Of a stretch of 64,000 nt of DNA, positions 13,201-29,234 are shown piece by piece; within the stretch, counting starts at the first letter, position 1, and each line of letters opens with the position of its first letter. Under the pieces are notes generated by a model, which did no database searches, had not been told where the DNA came from, and was given only the letters and a program-made list of their open reading frames with translations. Source of the DNA: Glandiceps talaboti. Taxonomy: Eukaryota > Hemichordata > Enteropneusta > Spengelidae. A program made the position numbers and the translations under genes. The stretch spans positions 13,824,276 to 13,888,275 of the forward strand of contig NC_135568.1 of NCBI RefSeq assembly GCF_964340395.1. Direction: 5' to 3'.

Positions 13201-16200
13201 GAATTGTCAATTTATTTGGTCCATTTCAAACTCTCATTCTTGAAGCTTTTGTGAAAATTGTTTGTCAGTTATGGTCAGTTTAGTTCACACAGTTTGTACG
13301 CTTCTAAGTGTATCCTCATACGTGTACATCAAACTTCCCAACAACACAGAGATACACTCCCATTATAATTGTAATTGTTGTTGTTTTTGTTGTTGTTTAT
13401 AGAAACTGTCGACAACAGTGGTTATATTTATCTAGGGTATACAAGGCATGCAACAAGATGGCATTGACTGACGAAACCAAGACGGCACACTTGAAACCAA
13501 TTTTCTATTCACTCATCCTGTTATTTTTCCAATGTCTGCACGGCTATCTCAAATACAAAGACCCTGAACAGTTCATAGGTAAGAAATTGTCAGAGATATA
13601 TCATGCATGTCCATGCATATACATAGTATTTCACAAATTCTGTTACAAATAATCAGAAAGATGAGGGGTCTGCACCTTTAGGGTAAATTTCCACATTGTT
13701 GGTTTATGCATGGCTTCAAAAGGTGTGGAGTTCCTAACTTTATTTATTTCCCATAATGCCATACCCCAGTGTACAGCAGGCCTCTTCTTAGTCAGATTTC
13801 CCAAATTTTATTATAATGATAAAGAGGTCACACGATGCAGGATTATTAAAAAGAGGTCACACGATGAAGATTTTAATAAAAATGACTGTTCATGGTTCCC
13901 AAGTCGTAAAGAATCACAGCTAAGATGAAATAAGCCTCATTTTTCTACCCCTTTTAAATGCCCCCAGGTCCCACTGATGTTCCCCTGTGGTTCTGATCTT
14001 ACTCGCAGTAGTTTTGCTCTAAGTGTATGTTTATTTATTTCTACAGGCGTCGGTTCACCTGGTTCACAACATGGTACACTTGTTTTACTACATAATGTGG
14101 AAGTTGCCACGAAGAAGAAAAAAGATAGAAGTGAACACAAGAAAGCTAAATTAGAAAAGGTAGGTATACCAGATTTTATCAGGTTTGATATTTATTGTGA
14201 TGGTGTGTTCATAGGCCACAGACATTTACATACAGTAAACATATAAACAGATAAATACAAATGTACAATTATTTGCTGTCCATTTATATAGAAAGCATTT
14301 CTCTTTCATCTACATGTATGCTGTGGGTTGTACTGTGTTTGAAGAATGAGTTAACAATATTCAGAAGTTTATTATTCCTGGCTTTTTCTTGAATTAAGCT
14401 TGGACAGGTAAAATCATATTATTCTCCAATAATTTTCTCCATTTCTGGTAAATACTTGTGACCTAAGGGGCCTTGTCACAACTCGTCTGTGACACATAGT
14501 GACAATGCCCCTTATGTCACTGGTATTTTCCCCAAATGAGTGAAGGAAAACCTACAAGGGGAATGATATGAGTTTGAAGGTGTTTTTGCTGTAGAATCTA
14601 TTTTAAAGCTGCACTAGCTGTAACTGGGGTATTATTTATCAATCAGACAACCAACAATTTGTTCACAGAAAATTTGTAAAATATCAATGACAAGACATTG
14701 CACAAATCAGTTAGAGGTCTGTTTTATCTATAAGTGGGATAGTAATAAGTTCAAATCGTGCCCAATTGGAGAGAATAATTTTTGGGTGCAGACTCAAAAT
14801 TCAAGTTGATTGGATTTATCGCACCATACTATGTGTACTGATAGACAAATATCTTTACCAACATGTTATTCAACACTGCAAAGTGTACAATAATTTCATA
14901 ACTAGGCAACGCCCATAAGCTCGCGCAGGGTAGATTCATTTGTGACCGGCTGCCTGGGCCAGGGTTGATACACTTGTTTTGGGTCATTTTCCAGGGGTAT
15001 TGACCATCAAAATTTATTTTATTGAATGAAAACTAATTCTCTGACATGGACGAGAAGTAAAACAAGTCAACATTCTATGCAGTTGTTGGTTTCAAAAACC
15101 ATCATAGCCATTAGATTAATATTGTTCATTTTCAATCAGCCAACTTATCATAGACCCTCCACCAACGTACGTTGGTCTTTGGACAATTCAACTCGATGAT
15201 TTAGGAATGTTACTGTACCAACAAACATAGGAAAGTAGATATTCTTTTTAAAACATGTAAAAAAACAATTATCGACAATATAAATGTCAAAACCACACTT
15301 CCACAACCCGGAAATTAAACTGCGCTATGTCATCAGTGGTCTGTATCGCGTACCGCCGTGCATCAAATTTCCAAATAGTGTAACAATTTCTCCTTGAGGT
15401 ACAGTGATGCCTCGACACTCGTTACAATGTTACGATAATCGTGCCAACAGGCCTACTGTTACAATATTGCAATGCATGGTGATGTTATGTCGCCTATGAT
15501 ATTCGATGATACGGTAGCGCGTGGAGAATGCACGTAGTATATGGAAGGCGCATGCGTAGTCAGTGCACGCCGCAATGCATCATTGGGAGAACCACCAAAT
15601 TTTTTCGCATAGTATATACGACGCGCATGCGTAATAGTCATTGAGCCGCTTCGCGGCAGCTTTGCTGCCGCTGTGCGAGCTATTATGAGTATGTCATTCT
15701 ATCTTACAAAACAGTTCCAGTTGCAGCTAGTGCAGTGGAATTATTTGTATGTTTATTTTTTTTAGCAGGATGATGTAGGTGAAAGCATGAAAGAGACAAT
15801 CGGTGTATGGGGTATAAATAAAGATAAAAGTGATTTGTTGGAGTATTTCAGTACAGCTGTTAACTGCTGGCAACTATTACAAACAGACGAGACATTTGAT
15901 AAAGGTATGATTGCATTGATCATATTGTAAAAAATGCTCTAAAACAGCAAATCTTATCACAACTGCTGTTAGGGGATTTTGTACATGGAGCATGTGTGCT
16001 TATGTGCATAACATTATAGTAATTGATAATGTTGTTATGCAAATTTCTTGTATGTATGTCTTTATATACTTGGGAGAGCATCACCATATCTATTCTAAGA
16101 TGTTAAAACTGTCTGTGGTACAGAATAGAGAGCAGTTTGCCCTCTAGTGATACCCAAGTTTTGTTGTTGTGAGTCGAAATGAGAAAAACTGAGACTTCTT

Positions 16201-19193
16201 GCATACATGTTGATAAGGGAACACTAAATTTTGGTGCATCACTAGAAATTGTGTGCATCAGTGGCATGTCAAATTGGCTTAAAGGGCACACTGCTAGAGA
16301 GTTATAATGTAACATTTTACACATGTTGACTGATCATTATGGCAATGTCATAAATCTGTTTCCATGAGGGGGATGTGGGTCACCCCAAGACAGAAGCCCA
16401 AGGCAAACAGTCCATGTTAGGATGACCTAAGTGGATCGTCACAGATGTACTTTATTTGGAGAAGACATTGTTTTGAATAAATGTTTTGTAATATTGCAGT
16501 GCAATGCACATACCAATCATTGTATCTGCATGCATTGATACAAGTTTTAAACGCATTAACATGATACCTGTGGTATATGTTGCATAGACCATACTACAGA
16601 CAAACAAAGATCTTGGTTTGAAATCAATTGCATTTACACTCACACAATTACTGCTGAGTCATAAATGGACACGTTGCCTCTCACTGAGCTGTGTTTTCAA
16701 AAGAAAAAAAATAACTGTTTTAATTATAATGATGTTGAGCAGAGATCTTTTTTGAAAGGGTAATTTTTTTCACTGATTTTTTTTAGATTTCAAATGGTTG
16801 TTACATCATTGGAGATCAGAGAAATGGACATGGCTAATGTTATTTCAGGTGGACGTGGGAGTCTACACAGTAAGTATTACAATTCAATATGAAATATTAG
16901 AGAACATATTGTCCATGGTCCCAAGAATTAAGTATTACGGACATATTATTCCACCAGTTTCAGAGAGAGAGAGAGAGAGAGACGTTAATGCAGAATAATC
17001 AAATCATTATGGGATCAAGGGTCATAGCAAATGAATTGAAATGTCACATTCATTTCTAATTTACCATTCCAAAGTAATTATGGTTTACTGTTCAATATAC
17101 AACATGCTCCAATTAAATAGAAATTTATATTTTCTCAAAGGTTTTATCATCTTCACAACAAAATTTGAACATTTACTGAAAATAAGGATTTTTTGAATAG
17201 GTTGTGTTGTACTGAAGTCATTGAGACAAGTCAATTATGTTAATGTTATGGGAATTTATTTTATCACAGGGAGACACTGCCAAATCACTGGTCATGTTAG
17301 AAGATGGAAGGGAATCAGGGGCATTGCAGGTTAGTGTTTCCACACTGCAGCAGTTGTAACCTCCCCTCAACTCTCCCACCCCTCCCCTCTCCCCCCTCCC
17401 TGTTTTACATCTATAATCCTGTACCAGATAGTAAGGTATCTATTCTGCATGTAGCACTAAGACAGAATGAGTGCATTTCTTGGTTAACCAATATTTACTG
17501 TTCTAAAAATTACCTTTGATCAAAGTTAATGTAGAACAATGCTTTTGGGACCAATTTCCAGGCATTGTCACTCATGGAATGTGATTTAGTTATCTGCTTG
17601 CATGTAAGATCCACTAGATTTTAGCACAGCTGTTGTTGTTATTTTAAATCAAGAACAGACTTCGGTGCTTCAAAAGCAAAGCCATGACTTGTAGTACAAA
17701 TATAGATGTCTTCTTGAGATAGTAACACCAAGACACAAGTTTCTAGTTGAAACATTGTCTAAACTGGGATGATATAAACAGGGATGAATTGCTAAATGTG
17801 TAGTGTACATAAATTTCAATTTTTTTTCTTTATCAGGGACAACTTGAAGCATCCCTACAACTTGCATCATGTTTCTTGGCCATGAAACATTATCAGGTAA
17901 CTCTTTCTTCTTATATATACTTACAGTGCTGCTCTGTAATCAATTTCTGACTGAGCTTTTATTTGGCTAGGTCAGTGCTAACACCGGGCTGGCACTAACG
18001 TAGGTATGTGTTAGCAACTGGAAGGGTTGGTAAGATCTGCACCAGCCCTGTGCTTACACCAGGCTAGCTCAGTGCTAACACTATGCTGGCACTTGCTGGT
18101 TTTTGTTAAAGTTAACAATAACCTAGTCCAGTGTTAACTTCAGATTGACACTATATCCTAATGTTTTCTGTTCAAACAGACACAACTTGGCTTACATTTG
18201 ATGCAGTGCACATAATACTGTTGTTTTTAACATAAATTGTAGCTACTGCAAAACATGTATATAACTTGACTTTGGTGTTTAACTTGTTTATACAGTCATA
18301 ATGATTTGCCATTTCCTCTTTCCATTTCATACAGAAAGCATGTGACATGGCATTGGATGCAGTTGCTAAGTTACCTGAATCTACAGAAACCAAATCTCCA
18401 TCACTAGAAGATGGGAAAAGTGGGAACAATTTACAGTTTGTTTCCTGCACTCCAACATATATCCTACCCTTTTGTATCAAACTAATACTCATGTGTTTTA
18501 AGGTAGATGATTGTTATTGATTTTTTAATGCTTTTTGAGTCATGCATCAACAGTCATGTAATGTATGCCTTGGAAATATAAATTTTAAACTTTGTTGTTA
18601 GTTTGTTCAAGCTTATTCTCAGTTAAAATCAAGAAAAAAAATCTGGGTTCACCGTACAAATATTTGAAATAGAGGTCAAAACGATATCAAAATTTAATCA
18701 TTTTAGAATCCAATATGGCCGCCAAATACTATGTGGGAAAATACAAGATTGACAATTTCCTTGAAAACAAGATGGTGAAACCCCAAATTTCAATTTTATT
18801 ACTTCAAAAGGACCAGGAACAAACTTTCATTTGGAATTTTAGAAAATATGATAACTATTTCATGGAAATTGCTCCTCAGCAAGGCTCGTTGTATAATTGC
18901 TTTTAGAATACTTGTGATAACTTAATGTAAATTGGTTTCTTTCAGAAAATATTTACCTCAGGTGGTGTGAATGAAGTTGCTCTAGGTCACATGATAGTCA
19001 TGATGCAGTATGATTGGCCAAAAGAAGAAAAGTTGTTTATGCAAGTGCTAGAAGTGATTGCACAGCAAGGAACTTTCACCTATACACAGTTCTTTAAATA
19101 TGTTACTAGTATCCTTTTGTAATGCTTATAGAAATCATGCAAATTGTGTTTAGTAATGGTGAATTGATGATTGTTCACTATAAGCATGGCAAA

Positions 19194-19224
<31 letters not shown>

Positions 19225-19343
19225 GTACATGTATGTATGTATGTATGTATGTATGTATGTATGTATGTATGTATGTATGTATGTGTGTGTATGTATGTAT
19301 GTATGTATGTATGTATGTATGTATGTATGTGTGTATGTATGTA

Positions 19344-19374
<31 letters not shown>

Positions 19375-20696
19375 ATGTATGTATGTATGTATGTATGTAT
19401 GTATGTGTGTGTATGTATTATGTGTGTATGTATGTATGTGTGAATGTGTTATTTTTATTTATATGTGAATGTGTATGTGAGTGCCAAAGAATTCATGCAT
19501 CATCATGGAAATAGTTTTTAGCAGGGCTGACCTCATGGTTCATTAGTGCTATAGGCATGGGGAAGTATTTAAAAAAATTTCAGCGAAAATATTGTTGGGT
19601 GTCTGGTTGATACATTAATACTCCAGTTAGTGCAGCAGTAAAAAGTTTTCAGGGTCTTGAGAGTATATGCACAGTATTTGAGTAGTGCATGCCAGAAGTA
19701 TAATAGTTGTCATGGTTATTGTCTTCCTTGATACCGCAAGACGTCGATATCCTTGAAGAAATAGCATTTCTGAAGACAGAAGAGGGTGGTAGAATTGACT
19801 TGGATCTCTTACCTCACCAAGTGACACAGCCAAGGTAAACGTCACAACATAATGTACTACATATTTATTTTGATGCATGCACAAATTGTTGGAATAGTCT
19901 TGCAGGATGTGTCGGCTGTATTTTTTGTGGACAGTGGAAGTGAAATTAGACACTACTTGTAAATAACTCGTCTGCCCAGGCATGTTTTCAGTACAATTTT
20001 TTTTGACAACAGGTGAATGTAAAAGATATGTCACCTCTGTACAAACTAAAATGTAAACAAATCCAACACCATACCTTTTTTTAATTTTGTCTATAAAAAT
20101 GAAAATAAGAGTTGTACCAGTTGCTTGAATCAAGGAAGTAAAAGTTGCATTTAAAACAAAGAAACTCTCAACAGCCCAACCATTCCATAATCTTTTCATG
20201 AAGCTTACTGTAACAGATCCTTACAGGGTTGTCAGTGGCCGAGTAGTTAAACCACTTGCCTCTTAATAGTCTTATGACTGTGGTCAGGGTTTTAACACAT
20301 TCATGATTTGATTAAATTGACCACACTGTAAGTAACAAGAATGTCGTTCAGTTTGACTTTACCAAACAACACTTTTTCCCGGGCACTAGGGTTTCCTCCT
20401 GCACTAACACTGATCCCATGAGAGATGGCCATCACTGGACTTCTTGGGAGACAAGTGTTTACATACTTAAAGAACTATCCAGTATAAATAAACGATTATT
20501 ATTATTATTATTTAATTATTTTTGAATTTTCAACAGGACTAGAACAGTAACCAGAGGTGTGACCAAAGGTGGTGAAGAAGGCTTCAAAATGGCTTTAGAG
20601 AAACAGATGGCAAGATATGATGACAACCTTCTTACTATTCTTAAACTCTTCTTGACCGATGACAAACAGAGTATACAGGAAGCTTTGATTTTATAG
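7210..20696 (+). CDS. INTS10: Integrator complex subunit 10, 18 exons, complete
   Basis: INTS10 is a subunit of the nuclear Integrator complex, which binds RNA polymerase II and cleaves snRNA and paused mRNA transcripts. Exons: 7210-7344, 8485-8552, 9074-9177, 9651-9707, 10314-10396, 11028-11109, 11916-12105, 13000-13131, 13403-13578, 14047-14159, 15769-15904, 16787-16869, 17270-17329, 17837-17896, 18335-18502, 18946-19108, 19741-19834, 20537-20696. Phases agree at every junction and the sum is 2064 nt (687 aa plus stop); the human protein is about 710 aa. Recognisable conserved stretches include [17 protein letters not shown] near the N-terminus, [37 protein letters not shown] and the C-terminal TVTRGVTKG. 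The chosen ATG places the family start motif correctly. A Lys-rich linker (exon 10 end) and a variable acidic stretch (exon 15) match family-variable regions. All introns are GT-AG; intron 16 is U12-type. No break was seen. Confidence 0.96.
7967..8128. mobile_element. short inverted-repeat element (MITE-like) in INTS10 intron 1
   Basis: The ends GGCTGCAGCCTAGCTCTGGA and, in inverse, TCCAGAGCAAGCTGCAGCC are near-perfect inverted repeats about 25 bp long enclosing about 110 bp. It has no coding capacity. The rest of intron 1 (7345-8484) holds nothing recognised. Confidence 0.65.
8712..9035. mobile_element. MITE in INTS10 intron 2
   Basis: The ends read AGGCTTGGTGTTTCACT and its inverse AGTGAAACACCAAGCCT. 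The body is the reverse complement of the element at 20716-21070, sharing for example GTTATTGTTAGTCTAGAGTTG and the phrase around AATAGCAATGCTTATCA. It ends about 40 bp before exon 3. Confidence 0.8.
10015..10100. repeat. (CATA)n microsatellite in INTS10 intron 4
   Basis: About 16 tetranucleotide copies, with CATG variants at the 3' end. Confidence 0.9.
12131..12544. mobile_element. foldback element with about 150-bp inverted repeats and TTAA ends, INTS10 intron 7
   Basis: The left arm begins TTAAAGTGGCCATATGGATG and the right arm is its inverse ending CCATATGGCTTCTTTAA. Similarity of the arms extends for about 150 bp on each side (shared inner phrases include TACTTGAAAAATCAAT and AAGTCTGTGTTTGT). 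TTAA at both ends suggests a TTAA-targeting superfamily (piggyBac or Kolobok). It has no coding capacity. Confidence 0.8.
14899..15695. mobile_element. possible DNA element with diverged inverted ends, INTS10 intron 10
   Basis: CATAAGCTCGCGCAG near 14910 is roughly inverted at 15680-15698 (CTGTGCGAGCTATTATG). The interior is more GC-rich in patches than the intron around it and includes a small self-complementary GCCGC/GCGGC tract at 15645-15675. The boundaries are uncertain. Confidence 0.3.
17970..18150. repeat. degenerate short repeat around AGTGCTAACAC, INTS10 intron 14
   Basis: Variants of GTGCTAACACCGGGCTGGCAC recur four to five times, some in weakly inverted form. It is non-coding. Confidence 0.5.
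18640..18900 (+). repeat. dispersed repeat family 1 (AATCCAATATGGCC), copy 1
   Basis: This shares the core AATCCAATATGGCCGCC and flanking blocks (GGGAAAATAC, TCCTTGAAAACAAGA) with copies near 23300-23560 and 26120-26400, all in + orientation, plus a fragment near 55842. It lies in INTS10 intron 15. The family identity is unknown. Confidence 0.7.
19109..19740 (+). other. INTS10: U12-type (minor spliceosome) intron 16 of INTS10
   Basis: The 5' splice site reads GTATCCTTT, a perfect match to the U12 consensus. A TTCCTTGAT branch-site match (19724-19732) sits 9 nt before the final AG (19739-19740). There is no polypyrimidine tract of the U2 kind. The splice keeps the frame (phase 1), giving the conserved V-T-N-V-D-I-L-E-E junction. 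The intron carries a long GT/ATGT microsatellite. Confidence 0.88.
19195..19446. repeat. (TG)n/(ATGT)n compound microsatellite within the U12-type intron
   Basis: About 250 bp of ATGT and TG units. The apparent Cys/Met/Tyr-rich reading frames are repeat artefacts. Confidence 0.95.
20225..20520 (+). mobile_element. tRNA-derived SINE with (ATT)n tail, INTS10 intron 17
   Basis: The head, starting near GTCAGTGGCCGAGTAGTTAA, resembles a tRNA A box. A degenerate B box (GGTCAGGGTTTTAAC) follows about 50 bp downstream. The middle contains GGGTTTCCTCCTGCACTAAC and TCCAGTATAAATAAACGATT, and the element ends in ATT repeats. This layout is typical of invertebrate SINEs. It sits just upstream of the last INTS10 exon. 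Confidence 0.65.
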
Positions 20697-20715
20697 TTAC
20701 AGCTAAAATTATGTT

Positions 20716-21070
20716 GGCTTGGTATTCCACTCATGGGACGTTATGCTTTTTGACACAGAGCTAGACTAACAACAACTCTAGACTAACAATAACAGAGACA
20801 CAATAAATACAGCAGGATCGTTTGCCCCAATCACACTGAACAGTGATAAGCATTGCTATTCTTTCACAGTGCAGTCAAGCACTATTCTAATGAAAACATA
20901 GCACATGGACTTGAAGATTTTAATGGCTGCAATTATTTATATTTTGACTGATAATTAACATTTAAACTTGACTACTTCAACATCCCTACTGTGTAATTGC
21001 TCCTTTGCATCTGAAGTTGTCAGAGTATGTATAAAAATGCCATTTTTAATACATGAGTGATACATCATTT
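20716..21070. mobile_element. MITE at the start of the INTS10 3' UTR
   Basis: The inverted terminus GGCTTGGTATTCCACTCATG begins about 20 nt after the INTS10 stop codon. The body is the reverse complement of the intron 2 element (8712-9035). The far end is more diverged (ACATGAGTGATACA). It contains the first AATAAA after the stop. Confidence 0.75.
20802..20807 (+). terminator. INTS10: candidate INTS10 polyadenylation signal AATAAA
   Basis: This is the first AATAAA after the stop codon, 106 nt downstream, and it lies inside the MITE. A later AATAAA is at 22143-22148, so a longer 3' UTR is possible. Confidence 0.4.
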
Positions 21071-23299
21071 TTATAAAACCTTCAGTGATTGCCTTAGTTT
21101 TTGTCACATGGTATGGACTAGTGACCTAAAGTGACCTCAATTTACATGGAACAGACACTGTTTTCCATAGGGCACTATTTATGTAGCATGGGAGTCCTAC
21201 TAGTGATTTGCTTTGACTCTGGAAACAATATGTGCCTGGACATGTGATGTGTTATAAAACACTATTATTCGACCATATTTGGGCACTAATAGATGTCATA
21301 TTACTCCTTTTGCTGTTATGTAGCAACTATTTTCATCAGCTTTCAGCCTTGAGAGATAGTTGCTGCCTTACAGCCGTTCAGGTGTAAGATATCGACCAGT
21401 GCCCTCATAGCCAAGCATTAAGTGTATACAAAACCGGTACATATTTCACTACCATAATCTAGTACTTGTTACAGACACTGTAGGACTTACAATTGAAACC
21501 ATATACATGTAGCCTGACATAGACCAAAACTTTGCAGCACAAAAATCTACCAACACTGCTGCATTTGTTTTGTATGAGATACCATTATTTATAAGTTAGC
21601 AGATCATAGCCAAATCCAGATTCAGCTAACGTCCATGTAGAATCAAACACAAGATAAAATCTGCAGTGGTTGCGAATAAAAATTAGACTCCTTTTATATT
21701 TGTAATTAAAATTGACTTACACTTTCGTGACCAAAACAGAGGAAACATGCTTTTCATAACAAACACAAGTGTTTACCAACAATATACTCTAATACTCTGA
21801 CACTAATGTAGAGGGTTCCCCTCTCTTTTACTTATTATTAAGTCCACTGTAGCAACATGATTTGTTCGATAATCCTGCTATTTTTACTACAAATATACAA
21901 GCTGGATATACAATATGATCATATTTTACATTCATTCACACAAAGCAAGATTACGTCTCCCTATGGATTTACCAACATAATTAAAATATTTTTTTTTATA
22001 AAGACATTCATTTTATTTTGAAGTCTCTTCCAGCTTCTACTATCAGAACGTTGTTATACATCTGTAACATCACTAGGCTAGTTAGAAACTATCTTCTTGC
22101 ACTACAGCAGTCTTGCAGTTCATGTGTATTGACTTGCCCTGTAATAAAATTTGATCAGAAATGAATGTTGCTATCCTATATGGTGTATATTTTGTCTACA
22201 CTTGATATACAATTATACACTATAGCCACAAAATATAGGAGGAAACTCACATCCATCCCTCCATCCATCCATCCAGCGATACATTCATTATGTAAATGTA
22301 CATTTGTGTTTATATGTGTACATTTGTGGTATGTATGTATGTATGTATGTATGCATGCATGTATGCATGCATGTATATATACGTGTGTGTGTGTGTGTGT
22401 GGAATCAGTTATTTGACAACAAACACGATGTGGCCAGCTAACACATTTTCATAGTACTTTTATTTGTCTATATCTGAGTTGTATTCCTTCACTCAACATT
22501 TGCTGCCAAACAGCGCCCCAAGTGGTCAAACAGTACAATCTTTTTTTTCTTTTCTTTTTTTCTTCTTTTTTTCAATAATTGGAATATGGGGTATTGTTGG
22601 ACAATCACACATTCCTGTAGTCTAGGATCTCGGACCATTGTAAAATGTATAATGGTCTGAGCGAGATCAAAGTTTACCAATGATGGTGAGATGAATGCAA
22701 TATGAATGTGTAAAGAGTTGGTCTGTTAGAAATATATTATCTCATGTGTTAACGAAAAATGGTAATGTACTCAAATTTGTAATGAGCTGTTTTTACATGA
22801 TAGACACTTGTAATCACAACATAAGAACTTCAAGTTTAGACTAACATTGGAATATTGCACAAAATATGAGCTGTTAATGTTTAATTTACAGAAGCGAAAA
22901 CGTAATAATGTTCTTCAGCGCCCCCAGAATGTCCATTAGTTTGACCATGGATCTATTATTGAGAATAAACAAATAAGCAGAGGTTCACCCATCAACACAC
23001 ATGATACGCAACAAGGCGATTTCTACATAAAATCGAACCATAGTCTCAAAATTTAGGTTTGAAAAAAAGTCATCCGAGTCCGGTTGAGCTATAGAAAAAG
23101 TTACTCCAGGACAAAAGTATGGTTCTTTAATTGCAAACCTAATAAGTCCTTGGAGATACAATAATACTAATGCGAAAACATGGGATTGAATTCCTAACCT
23201 ACGCCTAAGAAATAAAATTCTAAATATGTTCACTTTGTTCAAGAAAAGTCTCAAGTTGAACCCATTTTCAAATTAAATTAAAATTAGGGAAAATAAATT
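21071..23299. other. intergenic between convergent INTS10 and ST8Sia-like A; only simple repeats seen
   Basis: Contains (CATC)n at about 22250-22275, (ATGT)n/(ATGC)n plus (TG)n at about 22329-22400, and a T-rich tract at 22541-22575. No exon is recognised. Open frames here lack splice and homology support. Confidence 0.5.
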
Positions 23300-23560
23300 A
23301 CAAGTCATTGTACACATTGTTTAAATTGAGGTCGAAATTAGCTCAAAAAATAAGTTATTTTAGAATCCAATATGGCCACCGAATACTTTGTAAACGCCAT
23401 CGGAAAAGTCAAGGATTGTTAATTTCCCTAAAACTAAGACGGCGAAAGCCCAAATATATTTTATTGCCATTCAAAAAGAGCTAGCTAGTAAAACTGTCTA
23501 TGACAAAGTCTGGAGAACTTTGCTTATCAGAGGAATTGGTCAACAAAGAGCATTCTGTGA
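23300..23560 (+). repeat. dispersed repeat family 1, copy 2
   Basis: Core AATCCAATATGGCCACCGAA with the same flanking order as the copy in INTS10 intron 15. It lies downstream of ST8Sia-like gene A. Confidence 0.7.
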
Positions 23561-23696
23561 TGAGTTGTAACATGCATTTATCACTTCTGTCAACAAAGTG
23601 AAGATTGATGCCTTACTGTTCGATCTCGCGAGATCTCGCGAGAGGACGCATATTGCACAATTGTCGCAAAAAGGCCTAGTAGTTTTATGACATTTT

Positions 23697-28198
<4,502 letters not shown>

Positions 28199-28721
28199 TA
28201 TAAATGCCTACCCACGAGGTATGTACGTCACTGTACAGAAATCCACCCCTGAAACAGAAAGCATATGGCATAATTATTTTGGACATATATTGTCTGTGAA
28301 TCTGTGAAAGCGCTAACATCATCCATCCAATCAAAACCAGCCAAATACGTGCATCACCATCAACAGGTGGTCGTTTGTAACAGCTCATATGATAGGATGA
28401 ACCAAATCACTAAGCACTCCCAGGTGAAACAACTTTTTGCTACCCGCCATTTACATAAAATCCAACCCAATAATGCTTCAACACATTCTGTGTATCATCA
28501 GTATAAGGCGCTGTCGTCATTCCTATACATTTCAGTGTTGTCATGGTAGCAATTTCCATTCATGTAAGGTAACACGATACATTCAATTTACAATTTTAAG
28601 TGTATCTTTTGTTGTCGGTATGTCTAAAAAGTGCATTTCCAAACCCAGTGAATGCCTGCAACTTTACAACATACAAATCGCATCGACAACGATTGTAGAC
28701 ACTTATCAGGGGTATACTTAC

Positions 28722-28840
28722 ATGTAGATATTATTCCCAAATATTGTTTCTTCCTTCAGCCAAGGAAAATGAGTAACTTAAGGGACCTTTTGTCACTACG
28801 AGTCCAGAAAACACTTTAGGTCACGAGTATTTTGAATGAA
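28722..28840 (-). other. possible non-coding 5' exon of ST8Sia-like A, or retroelement-derived block
   Basis: On the minus strand a strong donor (CTACAT then GTAAGTATA) ends this block, and an acceptor (TGCTTTCTGTTTCAG) lies at about 28246, just upstream of the exon with the start codon. The block is homologous to part of 37770-37870 within gene B (shared phrase TTTTCCTTGGCTGAA), where the donor is absent. It could be an exonised repeat. Confidence 0.3.
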
Positions 28841-28955
28841 GAAAAATATTGGAGAATAACGTGATCATACCGGTGCCAATAGTATTAAAGAAAATCAGGG
28901 AAAGTAATAGGAATTTTGAACATTTAGACTCTTATTTCGAATACAGCAGAACCGA

Positions 28956-29047
28956 TGACGTAGACACTCGTTGTCATGACATAGACGCGCGTTGTCGTGA
29001 CGTAGAACGATCAGAATCCATACGTTTGCTCGTGCATGGTATAAATA
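28956..29047. promoter_or_regulatory. three CRE-like TGACRTAG boxes at 21-bp spacing plus TATA box
   Basis: TGACGTAG (28956), TGACATAG (28977) and TGACGTAG (28998) are spaced exactly 21 bp apart. TATAAATA follows at 29040-29047 in plus orientation. The cluster lies about 0.1-0.3 kb upstream of the possible 5' exon of gene A (minus strand). It could drive gene A, a plus-strand transcript, or both. Function is inferred from motif content only. Confidence 0.4.
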
Positions 29048-29234
29048 GGCGCAATCACTCTACTCCGACACAATACAGGTGTTCTACCCCTCATATATAT
29101 ATAACGCTCACGATATACAAGTAAACCAATACGATAGCGATAAACACTCCCGCAGTACATGTAGATTTGCTGGTACCCCATACTACAAACACCCACCTAC
29201 CTCACCCCATATATCCTTTCAAACCGGATACAAC

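Noticed and set aside
19122-19514. Cys/Met/Tyr-rich open frames in the INTS10 U12-type intron
   Set aside because: They are pure translation of an ATGT/TG microsatellite, intronic to a well-supported gene.
28956-29047. Viral LTR enhancer because of three 21-bp CRE-type repeats
   Set aside because: No paired LTR, primer-binding site or retroviral coding sequence nearby; treated only as a motif cluster.
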